Shown here piece after piece: positions 1 through 9,349 of a DNA stretch of 64,000 nucleotides (positions within the stretch are counted from its first letter, which is position 1; each line of letters starts with the position of its first letter). A program made the translations under genes and the position numbers. The notes beneath the pieces were generated by a model that worked only from the letters and a program-made list of their open reading frames with translations, did no database searches and was not told the DNA's origin. Source of the DNA: Staphylococcus kloosii (GTDB taxonomy: Bacteria > Bacillota > Bacilli > Staphylococcales > Staphylococcaceae). The stretch is from NCBI RefSeq assembly GCF_003019255.1, contig NZ_CP027846.1:2356001-2420000 (forward strand). The letters run 5' to 3'.

Positions 1-453
1 TACATTCTTAAAAGCATGCTCGTCCAATCTTGAGACTCTGTACCGCCTGCACCTGGATGTAATTCTAAGATTGCGTTATTTGCATCATAAGGTCCATCTA
101 GTAATAATTGTAATTCAAAGCGTTCGATTTTATCATTAAATTCCGTGATTTGGCTTTCTAACGCTTCTTTCATATCGTCATCATTTTCTTCTACTAATAA
201 CTCGTGCGTAGCTGACATATCATCTAATTCATCAGTCAAACTAGTAAAATCATTAACCACAGACTTTAACGCATTATTTTTATCGATAATGTCTTGTGCT
301 TTATTTTGATCATCCCAAAATGTTGGGTCCGCCATCATTTCTTCGTATTCTTGAATATTTGTCTCTTTTTCCTCTAAGTCAAAGAGACCCCCTAAGTTGG
401 TCTAATTTAGCTTCATAACTATCTAAGTTTCTTTTCATTTCTGATAATTCCAT
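1..453 (-). CDS. prfB: Peptide chain release factor 2 (RF2), N-terminal part, with programmed frameshift
   Basis: RF2 recognises UGA and UAA stop codons and releases the finished peptide at the ribosome. Only the first ~150 codons are here; the rest, including the GGQ domain, lies beyond base 1. The start is ATG at 453, with an AGGAG nine bases upstream. Frame zero runs 24 codons and hits TGA (379-381). A +1 shift there continues into DLEEKETNIQEYEEMMADP and later HPGAGGTESQDW, a typical RF2 sequence. A single uninterrupted reading frame therefore does not exist, by design. The gene lies downstream of secA on the same strand, with a terminator between them, as in other Firmicutes. The identification is very secure. 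Confidence 0.95.
379..393 (-). promoter_or_regulatory. prfB: Programmed +1 ribosomal frameshift site of prfB
   Basis: On the minus strand the sequence reads AGG GGG TCT CTT TGA C. It has the three classic parts: an internal Shine-Dalgarno-like AGGGGG (388-393), a three-base spacer, and the slippery CTT followed by an in-frame TGA at codon 25 and then C. When RF2 is scarce the ribosome pauses on TGA and slips to GAC, making full-length RF2. This autoregulation is well established for prfB. Confidence 0.95.
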
Positions 454-560
454 TGTACATCGCTCCTATTAGCGTTTAATTAACATTCTCTTTTTAATAA
501 ACTGTTCACTTTAAAAGTATATCATTATATACAAGATTTCAAAACGTTGTCTGTGCTTGA

Positions 561-601
561 TAAAAAACTGGAGTATGTCAACAATATTAACATACTCCAG
601 T
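561..601 (-). terminator. Rho-independent terminator after secA
   Basis: A perfect 12-bp stem (567-578 with 590-601, 11-base loop) is followed on the minus strand by a run of six T. It starts 9 bases after the secA stop and separates secA from prfB. Confidence 0.9.
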
Positions 602-609
602 TGCGTATT

Positions 610-3141
610 TTATGCGCCGTGACAGTTTTTGTATTTTTTACCACTACCGCATGGGCATGGGTCATTTCGGCCAATATGTTCATCTTTAACATAAGGTTGC
701 GCTTTAGCTTTTTCTTTGCCATCTTCTGCTGAAACATGTTCGGCCTTACCAAAGTCAGTAGATTTATCTCTTTCTACATCATCTTCTACCGTAACGACAG
801 ATTTTAAGATATATTTACTAACATCTTCTTCGATTTGTTGCATCATTGAGTCGAATAGCTGATGACCTTCATTTTGATAGTCACGTAATGGGTTTTGTTG
901 ACCATAAGAACGTAAATGAATACCTTCTCTAAGTTGATCCATTGTATCAATATGATCAGTCCAGTGTGTATCGATAGAACGTAATAATATCATACGTTCA
1001 AATTCGTCGAATTGCTCACCAATTGCTTCTTTTTGTTCAGCTAATGCTTTTTCTACTTTTTCCCATACTAGTTGATAGATGTCTTCGCTATCTTTACCTT
1101 TTATTTCAGATACGTTTAATTCATTTTCATTTAAAAATACATCATCGACGTAATTTACGAATGGTTCGTAGTCTGGGTCTTCTTCGTCATCATTAATATA
1201 ATGTGCAACACTGCGTTCTAGTGTTGATTGCAACATAGAATTTACAAGTTCACTACTATTTTCACTATCGATAATGCTATTACGTTCACTATATATGATT
1301 TCACGTTGTTTACGTAATACATCATCATATTCAAGGATACGTTTACGTGCATCAAAGTTATTACCTTCAACACGTTTTTGTGCAGATTCAACAGCACGAG
1401 ATACCATTTTAGATTCTATCGGCGTTGAATCGTCCATGCCTAAACGGTCCATCATTTTTTGTAATCTTTCAGAACCAAAACGAACCATTAATTCGTCTTG
1501 TAATGATAAATAAAAACGACTATCCCCACGGTCACCTTGACGACCAGAACGACCTCTTAATTGGTCATCAATACGTCTAGATTCGTGACGTTCAGTACCA
1601 ATAACCGCTAAACCACCTAATTCTTCGACGCCATCGCCAAGTTTGATGTCTGTACCACGACCGGCCATGTTTGTAGCGATTGTAACAGCGCCACGTTGAC
1701 CAGCGTTTGCAACAATTTCTGCTTCGCGTTCGTGGTTTTTAGCATTCAATACATCGTGTCGGATACCACGTTTTTTAAGTAAATTAGAAATATATTCACT
1801 TGTTTCAACTGCTACCGTACCTAAAAGAACAGGTTGTCCTTCTTTATGTTTTTCAATAACATCTTCAACAACTGCATCAAATTTACCTTTTTGACTAATA
1901 TAGATTAAATCTGGCTTATCAATACGTTGTACCGGTTTATTCGTTGGTATTTGTGTAACGGTCATATTATAAATATTTCTAAATTCTTCTTCTTCAGTTT
2001 TAGCTGTACCTGTCATACCAGACAATTTGTTGTACATTCTAAAGAAGTTTTGGAATGTTATAGAGGCCATCGTTTTAGATTCGTTTTGAATTTTTACGCC
2101 CTCTTTAGCTTCAATTGCTTGGTGTAAACCTTCAGAGAAACGGCGACCTGGCATTGTACGACCTGTAAATTGGTCTACAATTAAAATTTCTCCGTCATTA
2201 ATCATATAGTCTACATCACGTTGTAACGTTACATGTGCACGTAATGCTGTATTGATATGGCTAATGATTTCAACGTTTTTAACATCATATAAATTATCGA
2301 TTTTAAACATACGTTCTGCTTTATCAATACCTTGTTCAGTTAACTGCACCGCTTTTGTTTTTTCATCATAATTATAGTCGTCTTCATTTTTTAACATTTT
2401 CGCAAATACATTAGCTTGCGTATATAAAGAAGTAGATTTTTCAGCTTCACCTGAAATAATCAATGGCGTACGTGCTTCATCAATTAAAATTGAGTCGACT
2501 TCGTCAATGATTGCAAAGTTCAATGGACGCATTACACGTTCTTCGGCATAGTTCACCATGTTATCACGTAAGTAATCAAAACCTAATTCGTTGTTAGTGC
2601 TATATGTTATATCATCAGCATATGCTGCACGCTTTTCTTCAGTTGATTTACTGTTTAAATTTAGTCCTACAGATAAACCTAAAAAGTTGTATAGTTCAGC
2701 CATCTCTTCACTTTGTGAACTAGCTAAATATTCGTTGACCGTAATAACGTGAACGCCTCGGCCTGCTAAGGCATTTAAATACGTAGGCATTGTAGCCGTT
2801 AATGTTTTACCTTCACCAGTACGCATTTCTGCAATATCGCCTTTATGGATAGCAATACCACCCATTACTTGGACACGATAAGGAATCATGTTGAAAACAC
2901 GTTTAGAACCTTCGCGCACTAAAGCAAAGGCTTCTGGTAAGATATCTTCCAATATTTTTTCTTGTTTTTTAATATCGTCTTCTGCTTGCAGTTTCTCTTG
3001 AAATTCTGCAGTTTTATTTCGAATCTCTTCATCAGTTAGTATTGCTATATCCTCTTCTAATGAGAGCACTTTGTCTGCTAATTTACCAAGGCGTTTTATT
3101 TCTTTATTATTGCCATCAGCAATCTTTGATAAAAAACCCAT
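610..3141 (-). CDS. secA: Protein translocase ATPase SecA
   Basis: SecA is the ATP-driven motor that pushes preproteins through SecYEG at the membrane. The 843 residues match the S. aureus SecA1 length. The Walker A motif TGEGKT is near residue 107, with DEVDS (DEAD-type) near 212. The helicase-like second nucleotide domain includes AGRGTDIKLG and GRSGRQGD. The C-terminus ends in a zinc-binding tail CPCGSGKKYKNCHG that contacts SecB or ribosomes. The start ATG at 3141 has AAAGGAG upstream. This is the housekeeping SecA, not the accessory SecA2, judging by the zinc tail and its position between hpf and prfB. Confidence 0.98.
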   Translation of the reverse strand: MGFLSKIADGNNKEIKRLGKLADKVLSLEEDIAILTDEEIRNKTAEFQEKLQAEDDIKKQEKILEDILPEAFALVREGSKRVFNMIPYRVQVMGGIAIHKGDIAEMRTGEGKTLTATMPTYLNALAGRGVHVITVNEYLASSQSEEMAELYNFLGLSVGLNLNSKSTEEKRAAYADDITYSTNNELGFDYLRDNMVNYAEERVMRPLNFAIIDEVDSILIDEARTPLIISGEAEKSTSLYTQANVFAKMLKNEDDYNYDEKTKAVQLTEQGIDKAERMFKIDNLYDVKNVEIISHINTALRAHVTLQRDVDYMINDGEILIVDQFTGRTMPGRRFSEGLHQAIEAKEGVKIQNESKTMASITFQNFFRMYNKLSGMTGTAKTEEEEFRNIYNMTVTQIPTNKPVQRIDKPDLIYISQKGKFDAVVEDVIEKHKEGQPVLLGTVAVETSEYISNLLKKRGIRHDVLNAKNHEREAEIVANAGQRGAVTIATNMAGRGTDIKLGDGVEELGGLAVIGTERHESRRIDDQLRGRSGRQGDRGDSRFYLSLQDELMVRFGSERLQKMMDRLGMDDSTPIESKMVSRAVESAQKRVEGNNFDARKRILEYDDVLRKQREIIYSERNSIIDSENSSELVNSMLQSTLERSVAHYINDDEEDPDYEPFVNYVDDVFLNENELNVSEIKGKDSEDIYQLVWEKVEKALAEQKEAIGEQFDEFERMILLRSIDTHWTDHIDTMDQLREGIHLRSYGQQNPLRDYQNEGHQLFDSMMQQIEEDVSKYILKSVVTVEDDVERDKSTDFGKAEHVSAEDGKEKAKAQPYVKDEHIGRNDPCPCGSGKKYKNCHGA

Positions 3142-3347
3142 TATGTTCGCTCCTTTAGCTTATTAACTCTTTTCCTTACAACAATTTATATTACCACTTA
3201 TAAGCATAAATTTACACTTATATTACCGTTACTAAAAAATACTTGCTTATTATTTTTATATTTTTAAAATTGCGTTTCAAAGTTATTGTTATGAATCTCT
3301 ATGAAAGCTATTTTTACTTTCAAATTATTACATATTAACATAACAAA

Positions 3348-3383
3348 AATTAAGCGTCCAAGATTTAACACATCTTGGACGCT
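3348..3383 (-). terminator. Terminator after hpf
   Basis: A perfect 12-bp inverted repeat (3353-3364 with 3372-3383, 7-base loop) is followed on the minus strand by TAATTTTTG. It ends hpf transcription before secA. The rest of 3142-3347 is AT-rich, with no gene; the secA promoter must lie there. Confidence 0.88.
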
Positions 3384-3404
3384 AGAACTATAAATTTAAA
3401 ATTA

Positions 3405-3968
3405 TTATTCTGATGTTTCGATTAATCCGTATTTACCATCTTTACGTTTGTAAACAATGCTTGTGCCATCTGTTTCACGATCTGTGAAAATAAAGAAATC
3501 ATGTCCTAATAAATCCATTTGTAGTACTGCTTCTTCAGAATCCATTGGCTTTAAGCTAAACTGTTTAGAACGTATAATTTCGAAATCTGTATCTTCAGAA
3601 CTATCTTCTTTCACATCATTATTTGGTTCTGTAATTTCAGCGAAAACGTCAGGCTCTCCGCGGTCTTTATGCTTACGATTAACTCTAGTTTTATATTTTC
3701 GAACTTGTCTCTCTAACTTACTATTAATTAAATCAATTCCTGCATATAAATCATCGTTACGTTCCTCTGCTCTTAGAGTAACATTTTTAAGCGGGATAGT
3801 TACTTCAATTTTAGTTGTTGAATTAGTATACGTTTTCACTTTTACATGTGCAGTGGCATCTGGCACATCATTAAAATAGCGTTCTAGCTTACCAATCTTC
3901 TCCTCAATATAGTTGCGAATAGCATCAGTAATAGTGAGGTTCTCTCCGTGAATTTCAAATCTGATCAT
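3405..3968 (-). CDS. hpf: Long-form ribosome hibernation promoting factor
   Basis: Long HPF binds the small ribosomal subunit and pairs 70S ribosomes into inactive 100S dimers in stationary phase. The 187 residues show the N-terminal S30AE domain (MIRFEIHGENLTITDAIRNY, residues 1-100), a charged linker, and the C-terminal dimerisation domain (from about residue 125, FSLKPMDSEEAVLQMDLLGH). I chose ATG at 3968 because AAAGGAG lies nine bases upstream and the S. aureus protein also starts MIRFEIHG. An earlier in-frame start at 3992 lacks such a site. It lies between comFC and secA, the usual staphylococcal order. Confidence 0.95.
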   Translation of the reverse strand: MIRFEIHGENLTITDAIRNYIEEKIGKLERYFNDVPDATAHVKVKTYTNSTTKIEVTIPLKNVTLRAEERNDDLYAGIDLINSKLERQVRKYKTRVNRKHKDRGEPDVFAEITEPNNDVKEDSSEDTDFEIIRSKQFSLKPMDSEEAVLQMDLLGHDFFIFTDRETDGTSIVYKRKDGKYGLIETSE

Positions 3969-4034
3969 AGTAATCGACTCCTTTAAAACCACTATATTGG
4001 TGTTGTTGCTTAACTTTATAATACCACGTTTATC

Positions 4035-4706
4035 CTACCGTGCAAACGTAAACACATCGAATTTTCTGATTTTTCTTACAAAAAAATTACACGCTACTTG
4101 ATGAACGGTAATTCCAGTTGTATAAATATCATCTACAAGTAAAATGTATCTATCGGTGAAATCATGAGTCGTAATAATTTCGAATGGATTAGCTTGTGCT
4201 GCTCTTTGCTTTTTAGTTAACGAAGATTGTTTTAATTTATATTGTGCTTCCACACATGATAAGTATGTTACATCCAGCTCATCCAATACAGCCGTCACTG
4301 CGTTGAAAGTGCGTTCATTATCTCTGTCTGTCGGAGAAGGTATCGGAATAATATGGTCATATTTATTTTGCGGTAATGTTATTCTTTGTGCAATGACTTC
4401 TTTTAATGCGTAATCTTTCATAAATTTATACTGTTGCAGCGTTTTTTTAACCGCACCGCTATAGTTATATTGGCAATAAAGTTGCTCCATTAAGGTATAA
4501 TGGTGCGTTAGGTACAAACAATCTTTACATATAGAATCATTATTATCTTTACGCTTTAAACATCTTTGACAACGCTCTGCTTTGTTAATTTGAGCTTCTG
4601 CCCATTGCACTTTGCAACTTTCGCAAATATTATTGGCGCTATTAAACAAGTTAATAATATCTATTTGGTCTATAAAAGGTGTACGACATTGTAAACATTT
4701 AGGCAT
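4035..4706 (-). CDS. comFC: ComF family phosphoribosyltransferase-like protein
   Basis: ComFC is needed for efficient natural transformation, acting with the ComFA helicase on incoming single-stranded DNA. The N-terminal ~70 residues carry Cys-x2-Cys pairs (CLQC, CESC, CQRC, CKDC), which form zinc-binding knuckles. The C-terminal half has the phosphoribosyltransferase loop ILLVDDIYTTGIT near residue 195. The start ATG lies inside the end of comFA (8-bp overlap) with AAAGGGTGG upstream, so the two are translationally coupled. The partners come from established knowledge of ComF; a PRTase reaction has not been clearly assigned in the family. Confidence 0.93.
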   Translation of the reverse strand: MPKCLQCRTPFIDQIDIINLFNSANNICESCKVQWAEAQINKAERCQRCLKRKDNNDSICKDCLYLTHHYTLMEQLYCQYNYSGAVKKTLQQYKFMKDYALKEVIAQRITLPQNKYDHIIPIPSPTDRDNERTFNAVTAVLDELDVTYLSCVEAQYKLKQSSLTKKQRAAQANPFEIITTHDFTDRYILLVDDIYTTGITVHQVACNFFVRKIRKFDVFTFAR

Positions 4707-5997
4707 CGACCCACCCTTTCTTAATAGCTAAATGATTCATATGTTTTATTTTTCTGCGAGCAGCTATCATAGACCAAGAAACACCCTGATGACAAAATAA
4801 GACTAAACCATCAAATGCATATAACTTTCTTCCTACCCTGCCTGCAATTTGTATTAAAGCCGAAGTGAGAAACAAATGACTTTCCAAAACAATGACATCT
4901 AAATGTGCCATTGTGAAGCCTCTTTCTAAAATGGTAGTTGTAAAAATAACTTTATATTTTCCCGCCCTTAAGTCAGCAATTTTTTCGTATCGCTCGCTAT
5001 CTTCACTATATACATAGGTCATATCCTCTATATAGGATCGGTATAATTGATACAATTTCTTCATATCAATTATGTTATTAACGAATACAAGTGTTATACG
5101 CTTATTTTGTATTTGTTGTTTAAGTAATTGTACTAACGTTGGATGTATTTTATGTGTATAAATTTTTAAATATTTAAATGTGGGGACAGGTAATAAACGT
5201 CGGTGATAACGTGCAGGTAATTTTATTTGATTATGTGGAGGGATAGTTTTAAGCAGTTGTTTTGGAGGCGTGGCAGTCATATAAATATGACTATATTTGG
5301 GGCATGAAGCTAGAGTGAGTGCTTTCATAAGTATGAGATCCATTGCTAATGGAAAAGCATCTACTTCATCTATAAATACCACGTCAAAATGCTTTTTAAA
5401 GCGCAATAATTGTTGCACTGTCGCTACTACAAAATGACCGTTATATTGTTGTGGATGCCCTTCATATATTATATCAATATCTTCATATTCAAATGCTTCT
5501 ACGAGTCTCAAGCTCACTTCAATTACAACATCTACACGGGGTGACACGACTGCTACATTCAAACCGTGTTGTCTAGCATACTGGATACCTTTAAATATCA
5601 TTTCTGTTTTACCAGCACCAGTTACAGCATCGAGTAATAAATTTTCTTGCGCCTTTATAGCTTCTACTATTTTATTAGCAGCGTATAATTGTTGTTCGGT
5701 TAACGGAAATTTTAATTGATATTGTGCAGTAGATTTTTGTTTAGCACTCGTTGTTATTAGTACTGAATTCACATTATCCATACGTCCTAAAAACAAACAA
5801 CGTCTACAATAAGTTATCGTCTCATCCCTACATTTTGAATAGTACGAATAAAAATCATGTGTATCATTAGTGCCACATTGTACACATGTCCATAAGCCAT
5901 CTTTTTTAAAAACGCCCTTACATTTATAGGCTATCCTTTCAGATGTCAGTCGTCGATTATCAGTAATTAATTTTCCGTATAATTTTATATTTATCAC
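4699..5997 (-). CDS. comFA: ComFA, DNA-uptake ATPase/helicase
   Basis: ComFA is a membrane-associated DEAD-like ATPase that helps pull transforming DNA into the cytoplasm. The 432 residues hold an N-terminal four-cysteine zinc motif (CVQC near 38 and CRRC near 65), Walker A GAGKTE near 127, DEVDAFP (DEAD box) near 210, MTATPP (motif III) and the C-terminal helicase motif QIAGRVGR. It has an AGGAGTG site before ATG 5997 and overlaps comFC. The ComFA zinc motif is required for transformation in B. subtilis. The operon may depend on SigH or ComK; I could not identify a clear box. Confidence 0.95.
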   Translation of the reverse strand: MINIKLYGKLITDNRRLTSERIAYKCKGVFKKDGLWTCVQCGTNDTHDFYSYYSKCRDETITYCRRCLFLGRMDNVNSVLITTSAKQKSTAQYQLKFPLTEQQLYAANKIVEAIKAQENLLLDAVTGAGKTEMIFKGIQYARQHGLNVAVVSPRVDVVIEVSLRLVEAFEYEDIDIIYEGHPQQYNGHFVVATVQQLLRFKKHFDVVFIDEVDAFPLAMDLILMKALTLASCPKYSHIYMTATPPKQLLKTIPPHNQIKLPARYHRRLLPVPTFKYLKIYTHKIHPTLVQLLKQQIQNKRITLVFVNNIIDMKKLYQLYRSYIEDMTYVYSEDSERYEKIADLRAGKYKVIFTTTILERGFTMAHLDVIVLESHLFLTSALIQIAGRVGRKLYAFDGLVLFCHQGVSWSMIAARRKIKHMNHLAIKKGWVDA

Positions 5998-6002
5998 TCC
6001 TA

Positions 6003-6072
6003 TAAAAAGAGACTAGCACGTTGTTACTATTTGAGTATTTTACTACTCACAAGTATATGTGCCAGTCTTTAT
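6003..6072 (-). terminator. Probable terminator between degV and comFA
   Basis: AAAGACTGGCAC (near 6072) pairs with GTGCTAGTCT (near 6007) through one G-U pair. The loop is long and itself holds a GAGTA/TACTC hairpin. On the minus strand a CTTTTTA run follows. The structure sits just before the comFA ribosome binding site, so read-through and comFA expression could be linked. Confidence 0.6.
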
Positions 6073-6080
6073 CTTAGATT

Positions 6081-6944
6081 TTATTCTTCTATTATATCTC
6101 TACTTACATAGCCTAAGCCTATGCCACCTGAACCTAGATGTGCAAGAATGACAGGTCCAAACTCAGAATATATGATTTTATAGTCTGGATATTTTTGTTT
6201 TAAATCATTATATAACCATTCAGTGTCCTCTTTCTTATCTCCACCTATAACGAAAATAGTAAAAGTATCTAGTTCTTTAACCTTCTCAATCACTTTATTT
6301 TCAAGTGCAAGCAATGCTTTTTTCTTTGTGCGCACTTTTTCTTCCGGAACAATTTTACCGTCATCAAATTTAAGTACGGGTTTCATTTTTAGCATTGTAC
6401 CAATCCAAGCTTGTGCTCCAGTAATTCGTCCACTCTTTTGTAGATTTTTCAAATCGTCTACCATTAAAAAGGCGCCTGTGTTTTCGCGCATATCAGTTAA
6501 ATCATCGATTATTTCTTTTGGTTGTAATCCTTTATTAATCAGTTCAATCGCCCTTAACACATACGATCCTTCAACCATAGCAGCTAATTTTGAGTCAAAT
6601 GTATGTACCTTAACGCCTTCGACTAACTCTGCCGCTTGTGTAGCCGTTTGATAACTACCACTAATACCTGAAGACAGAAAGACGCCGATAATATCTGTAT
6701 ATCCTTGATCTCGCAATTGTTCATATTTTTTTATAAATTCACCAATTGCAGGTTGGCTTGTTGTAGGTATCGTCTTAGATTTCTTCATACGTTCTTGGAA
6801 TTCTGGCGCAAAGATCGTTTCATTTTCTATATAGTTATCACCATTATCAAAAGTAACACTTAGAGGAGCTATAGGTATATTATGTTTCTTTAAAATAGAC
6901 TCACTCAAGTAGCTTGTAGAGTCTGTTATCACAGCTATCTTCAT
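6081..6944 (-). CDS. fakB1: DegV family fatty-acid-binding protein, probable FakB1
   Basis: DegV/FakB proteins hold a fatty acid while FakA phosphorylates it, feeding exogenous fatty acids into phospholipids. The 287 residues start MKIAVITDSTSYL and include FLSSGISGSYQTA, a fatty-acid carboxylate-binding segment of the DegV fold, and a C-terminal GPVILAHLGSGGIGLGY (FGPVxxxHxGPGxxG-like) motif. GGGAGG precedes ATG 6944. In S. aureus the gene between comFA and yvyE is fakB1 (saturated fatty acid preference); the assignment here rests on that position plus family. The ligand preference is inferred, not seen. Confidence 0.85.
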   Translation of the reverse strand: MKIAVITDSTSYLSESILKKHNIPIAPLSVTFDNGDNYIENETIFAPEFQERMKKSKTIPTTSQPAIGEFIKKYEQLRDQGYTDIIGVFLSSGISGSYQTATQAAELVEGVKVHTFDSKLAAMVEGSYVLRAIELINKGLQPKEIIDDLTDMRENTGAFLMVDDLKNLQKSGRITGAQAWIGTMLKMKPVLKFDDGKIVPEEKVRTKKKALLALENKVIEKVKELDTFTIFVIGGDKKEDTEWLYNDLKQKYPDYKIIYSEFGPVILAHLGSGGIGLGYVSRDIIEE

Positions 6945-7179
6945 GTCAAACCTCCCAATGTAATTATACTTATCACAATCATACCTTAATTTCTTTTAAT
7001 TTAAAATCGATTTTACATTTATTTTGATATTGCAAACAGTGTATAATAATTACACAAAATCGTCTTTGCAAAGTTATGCTTTGCATTGTTAATGACTTAC
7101 ACCTATTGTAAGTCATATAACATTATATATTTCACTACATAATTATAATATAGTCAAATAAACTACGGGTGGTCGTACA

Positions 7180-7824
7180 ATGGAACAACAATCAATTATT
7201 ACTATTAAAAAAGCACATACTATAGAAAATGTTATTAGTAAATCACGCTTTATAGCTCAAATTAAGCCTGTTCAATCAGAAGAAGAAGCAAAGCAATTTA
7301 TTGCTGAAGTTAAACAACATCACAACGAAGCGACTCATAATTGTTCTGCCTATACCATTGGAGATAATATGAACATACAAAAAGCAAATGATGATGGCGA
7401 ACCTAGTGGTACTGCCGGCGTTCCAATGCTTGAAATATTAAAAAAGTTAGATGTACATAACGCATGCGTCGTCGTTACAAGATACTTTGGCGGTATTAAA
7501 TTAGGTGGCGGTGGTCTAATTCGTGCATACAGTGGTGCCGTTAGAGATGTTATCCATGATCTTGGTCGCGTACAGTTACTACCGGCAATACCTACTAAAG
7601 TAACAATCGCTTATGATTTGACTGGAAAATTTGAACATGAACTTGCTTCCACTAATTTTATTCATCGCGATACGGAATATACTGATAAAGTAAGCTATTT
7701 AATAGATGTATTAGCTACTGAATATGATGATTTCATCGCATTTTTAAACCGTACAACTGCGAGCAACTTCGACATAACCGAGGAAGATGTTAAACGCCTA
7801 CCATTCGACATTGAAACACCATAA
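7180..7824 (+). CDS. yvyE: IMPACT/YigZ family protein YvyE
   Basis: The 214-residue protein has the UPF0029/IMPACT N-terminal domain (SKSRFIAQIKPV; NEATHNCSAYTIG; DDGEPSGTAGVPML; VVVTRYFGGIKLGGGGL), followed by a DUF1949 ferredoxin-like C-terminal domain. Bacterial YigZ/YvyE function is not firmly known; structural similarity to EF-G domain IV suggests nucleic acid or ribosome contact. The gene diverges from degV and precedes tagO on the opposite strand. The 235-bp gap before it must contain both promoters. It includes a small hairpin GACTTACA/TTGTAAGTC near 7093-7113 of unknown role. Confidence 0.92.
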   Translation: MEQQSIITIKKAHTIENVISKSRFIAQIKPVQSEEEAKQFIAEVKQHHNEATHNCSAYTIGDNMNIQKANDDGEPSGTAGVPMLEILKKLDVHNACVVVTRYFGGIKLGGGGLIRAYSGAVRDVIHDLGRVQLLPAIPTKVTIAYDLTGKFEHELASTNFIHRDTEYTDKVSYLIDVLATEYDDFIAFLNRTTASNFDITEEDVKRLPFDIETP

Positions 7825-7827
7825 CAC

Positions 7828-7910
7828 AAAAAAATTCTGAGATTAATATGTAAGACAGCCCTCTATAAAACGGGTTAGTATTACATAAACTAATCTCAGA
7901 ATTTATTTTT
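7828..7910. terminator. Bidirectional terminator between yvyE and tagO
   Basis: A 14-bp perfect stem (7832-7845 with 7891-7904) is extended by TATGTAA/TTACATA. It carries A-runs on the left and TATTTTT on the right. It can stop yvyE (plus) and tagO (minus), which converge here. Confidence 0.85.
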
Positions 7911-7914
7911 ATCG

Positions 7915-8964
7915 TTAATCTTGATGTTCTTTTTTCTCTATTAATTTTAATAACGGTCGATATTCATCATCAATTAGACCAGTAAATTCTACTATTAATT
8001 CGATAGTTATAACAATTAAAATCAACATCATAATTACGCCCCATGATTGAGACAAATACAATATGATACTAGAAAGACTAAATAAAATCGCTATTGAATA
8101 AATAAGTAATACTGTTTGTCTATGTGAATAGCCTAAGTCTAATAATTTATGATGTAAATGTGATTTATCAGCTTGCATAATATGTTGCCCTTTTTTCACA
8201 CGTCTTATCATAGCGAAAAGTGTATCTATAAAAGGTACCGCTAAGATAACGATTGGGAAAAATAACGACACGAATGTTATATTTTTAAAGCCAAGTAACG
8301 ATAAAAATCCTACGATAAAGCCTATAAGTAATGCACCACTATCACCTAAGAAAATTTTAGCTGGGTGAAAGTTGAAACATAAAAATCCTAACAATGCGCC
8401 GATTAACACACTACAAATCATAATGATAAATATGTTAGCTTGTAATATGGCGATAAAACCTATAGTTGCTAATGCAATTGCAGAAACACCAGACGCAAGA
8501 CCATCGAGGCCGTCTATTAAATTAATGGCATTAGTAATTGCTACAATCCAAATAATTGTAATTGGTACACTTAAAATTCCAAAATGAATCGTCGGACCAA
8601 TAGGTAATGAAATAAAGTCAATTGTTACACCATAATAAACAACAACGATTGCTGCAACAATTTGACCAATCAATTTAATTATTGGTTTCAAATCATATAT
8701 ATCATCAATTAAACCGACAAGATAGATTAATACAGAACCAATAACTAGCGGTTTAACCTCCGTTTCAATCGGATGTCCTAACCAGATACCCAGTAGAAAA
8801 GAAAACAAAATAACAGTACCACCTAGAACAGATACTGGCTTAGTATGTACTTTTCTAAAATTGGGTTTATCTACAATATCCATTTTTTGCGATACTTTTA
8901 TGATTATTGGTGTAAGTATTAAACTGACGATCATTGAGAAAATGATTAATAATAATGTATACAT
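7915..8964 (-). CDS. tagO: Undecaprenyl-phosphate N-acetylglucosaminyl 1-phosphate transferase TagO
   Basis: TagO (TarO) attaches GlcNAc-1-phosphate to undecaprenyl phosphate, the first step of wall teichoic acid synthesis at the inner face of the membrane. The 349 residues are almost entirely membrane segments. Family signatures include KPNFRKVHTKPVSVLGG, VYLVGLIDDIYDLKP-like LIDDIYDL near 95, NAINLIDGLDGLASG near 150, and LGDSGALLIGF near 210. I chose ATG 8964 because GAAGGTGA lies just upstream and the resulting N-terminus matches the S. aureus enzyme; a start 39 bases further upstream is possible but unsupported. Confidence 0.95.
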   Translation of the reverse strand: MYTLLLIIFSMIVSLILTPIIIKVSQKMDIVDKPNFRKVHTKPVSVLGGTVILFSFLLGIWLGHPIETEVKPLVIGSVLIYLVGLIDDIYDLKPIIKLIGQIVAAIVVVYYGVTIDFISLPIGPTIHFGILSVPITIIWIVAITNAINLIDGLDGLASGVSAIALATIGFIAILQANIFIIMICSVLIGALLGFLCFNFHPAKIFLGDSGALLIGFIVGFLSLLGFKNITFVSLFFPIVILAVPFIDTLFAMIRRVKKGQHIMQADKSHLHHKLLDLGYSHRQTVLLIYSIAILFSLSSIILYLSQSWGVIMMLILIVITIELIVEFTGLIDDEYRPLLKLIEKKEHQD

Positions 8965-9349
8965 CAGTTCACCTTCATTATTTTTAATTCTGAATATTTT
9001 CAAATCTTATTACCGATTTATTTATTAAGATACTTTGCTGTTTAGTGTTTTATAATTAACTCACCAACACTGTTTGAATATTGTCATATATACTAGTAGT
9101 ATCTTCATACTCACCTAACTAATATAACTTATATGTATTTATGAACACAAATACTTATGTATCTAGAAAAATAAAAATATTCTTAATGTCTATTATCAAA
9201 TTATTTTTAGTTTAATTTATTATATCATTCACAAAGTTCATTTAACATGAAAATATTGCCATGTGATGAAATTACAGGAATATTAATGACAAATTGTAAG
9301 TTTTCACTTACAATAACAAAGTGTCTTTTTAAAGGAGCGTAAAAAATTA
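8965..9349. other. Intergenic region between divergent tagO and gdpS
   Basis: This AT-rich 385-bp stretch must carry the tagO and gdpS promoters. I see no further gene, strong hairpin or repeat. The gdpS ribosome binding site AAAGGAG is at its right end. Confidence 0.6.

Noticed and set aside
3457..3879. A 140-residue open frame on the plus strand opposite hpf
   Set aside because: It is the complementary shadow of a conserved gene, lacks a good ribosome binding site, and its translation is unlike a real protein.
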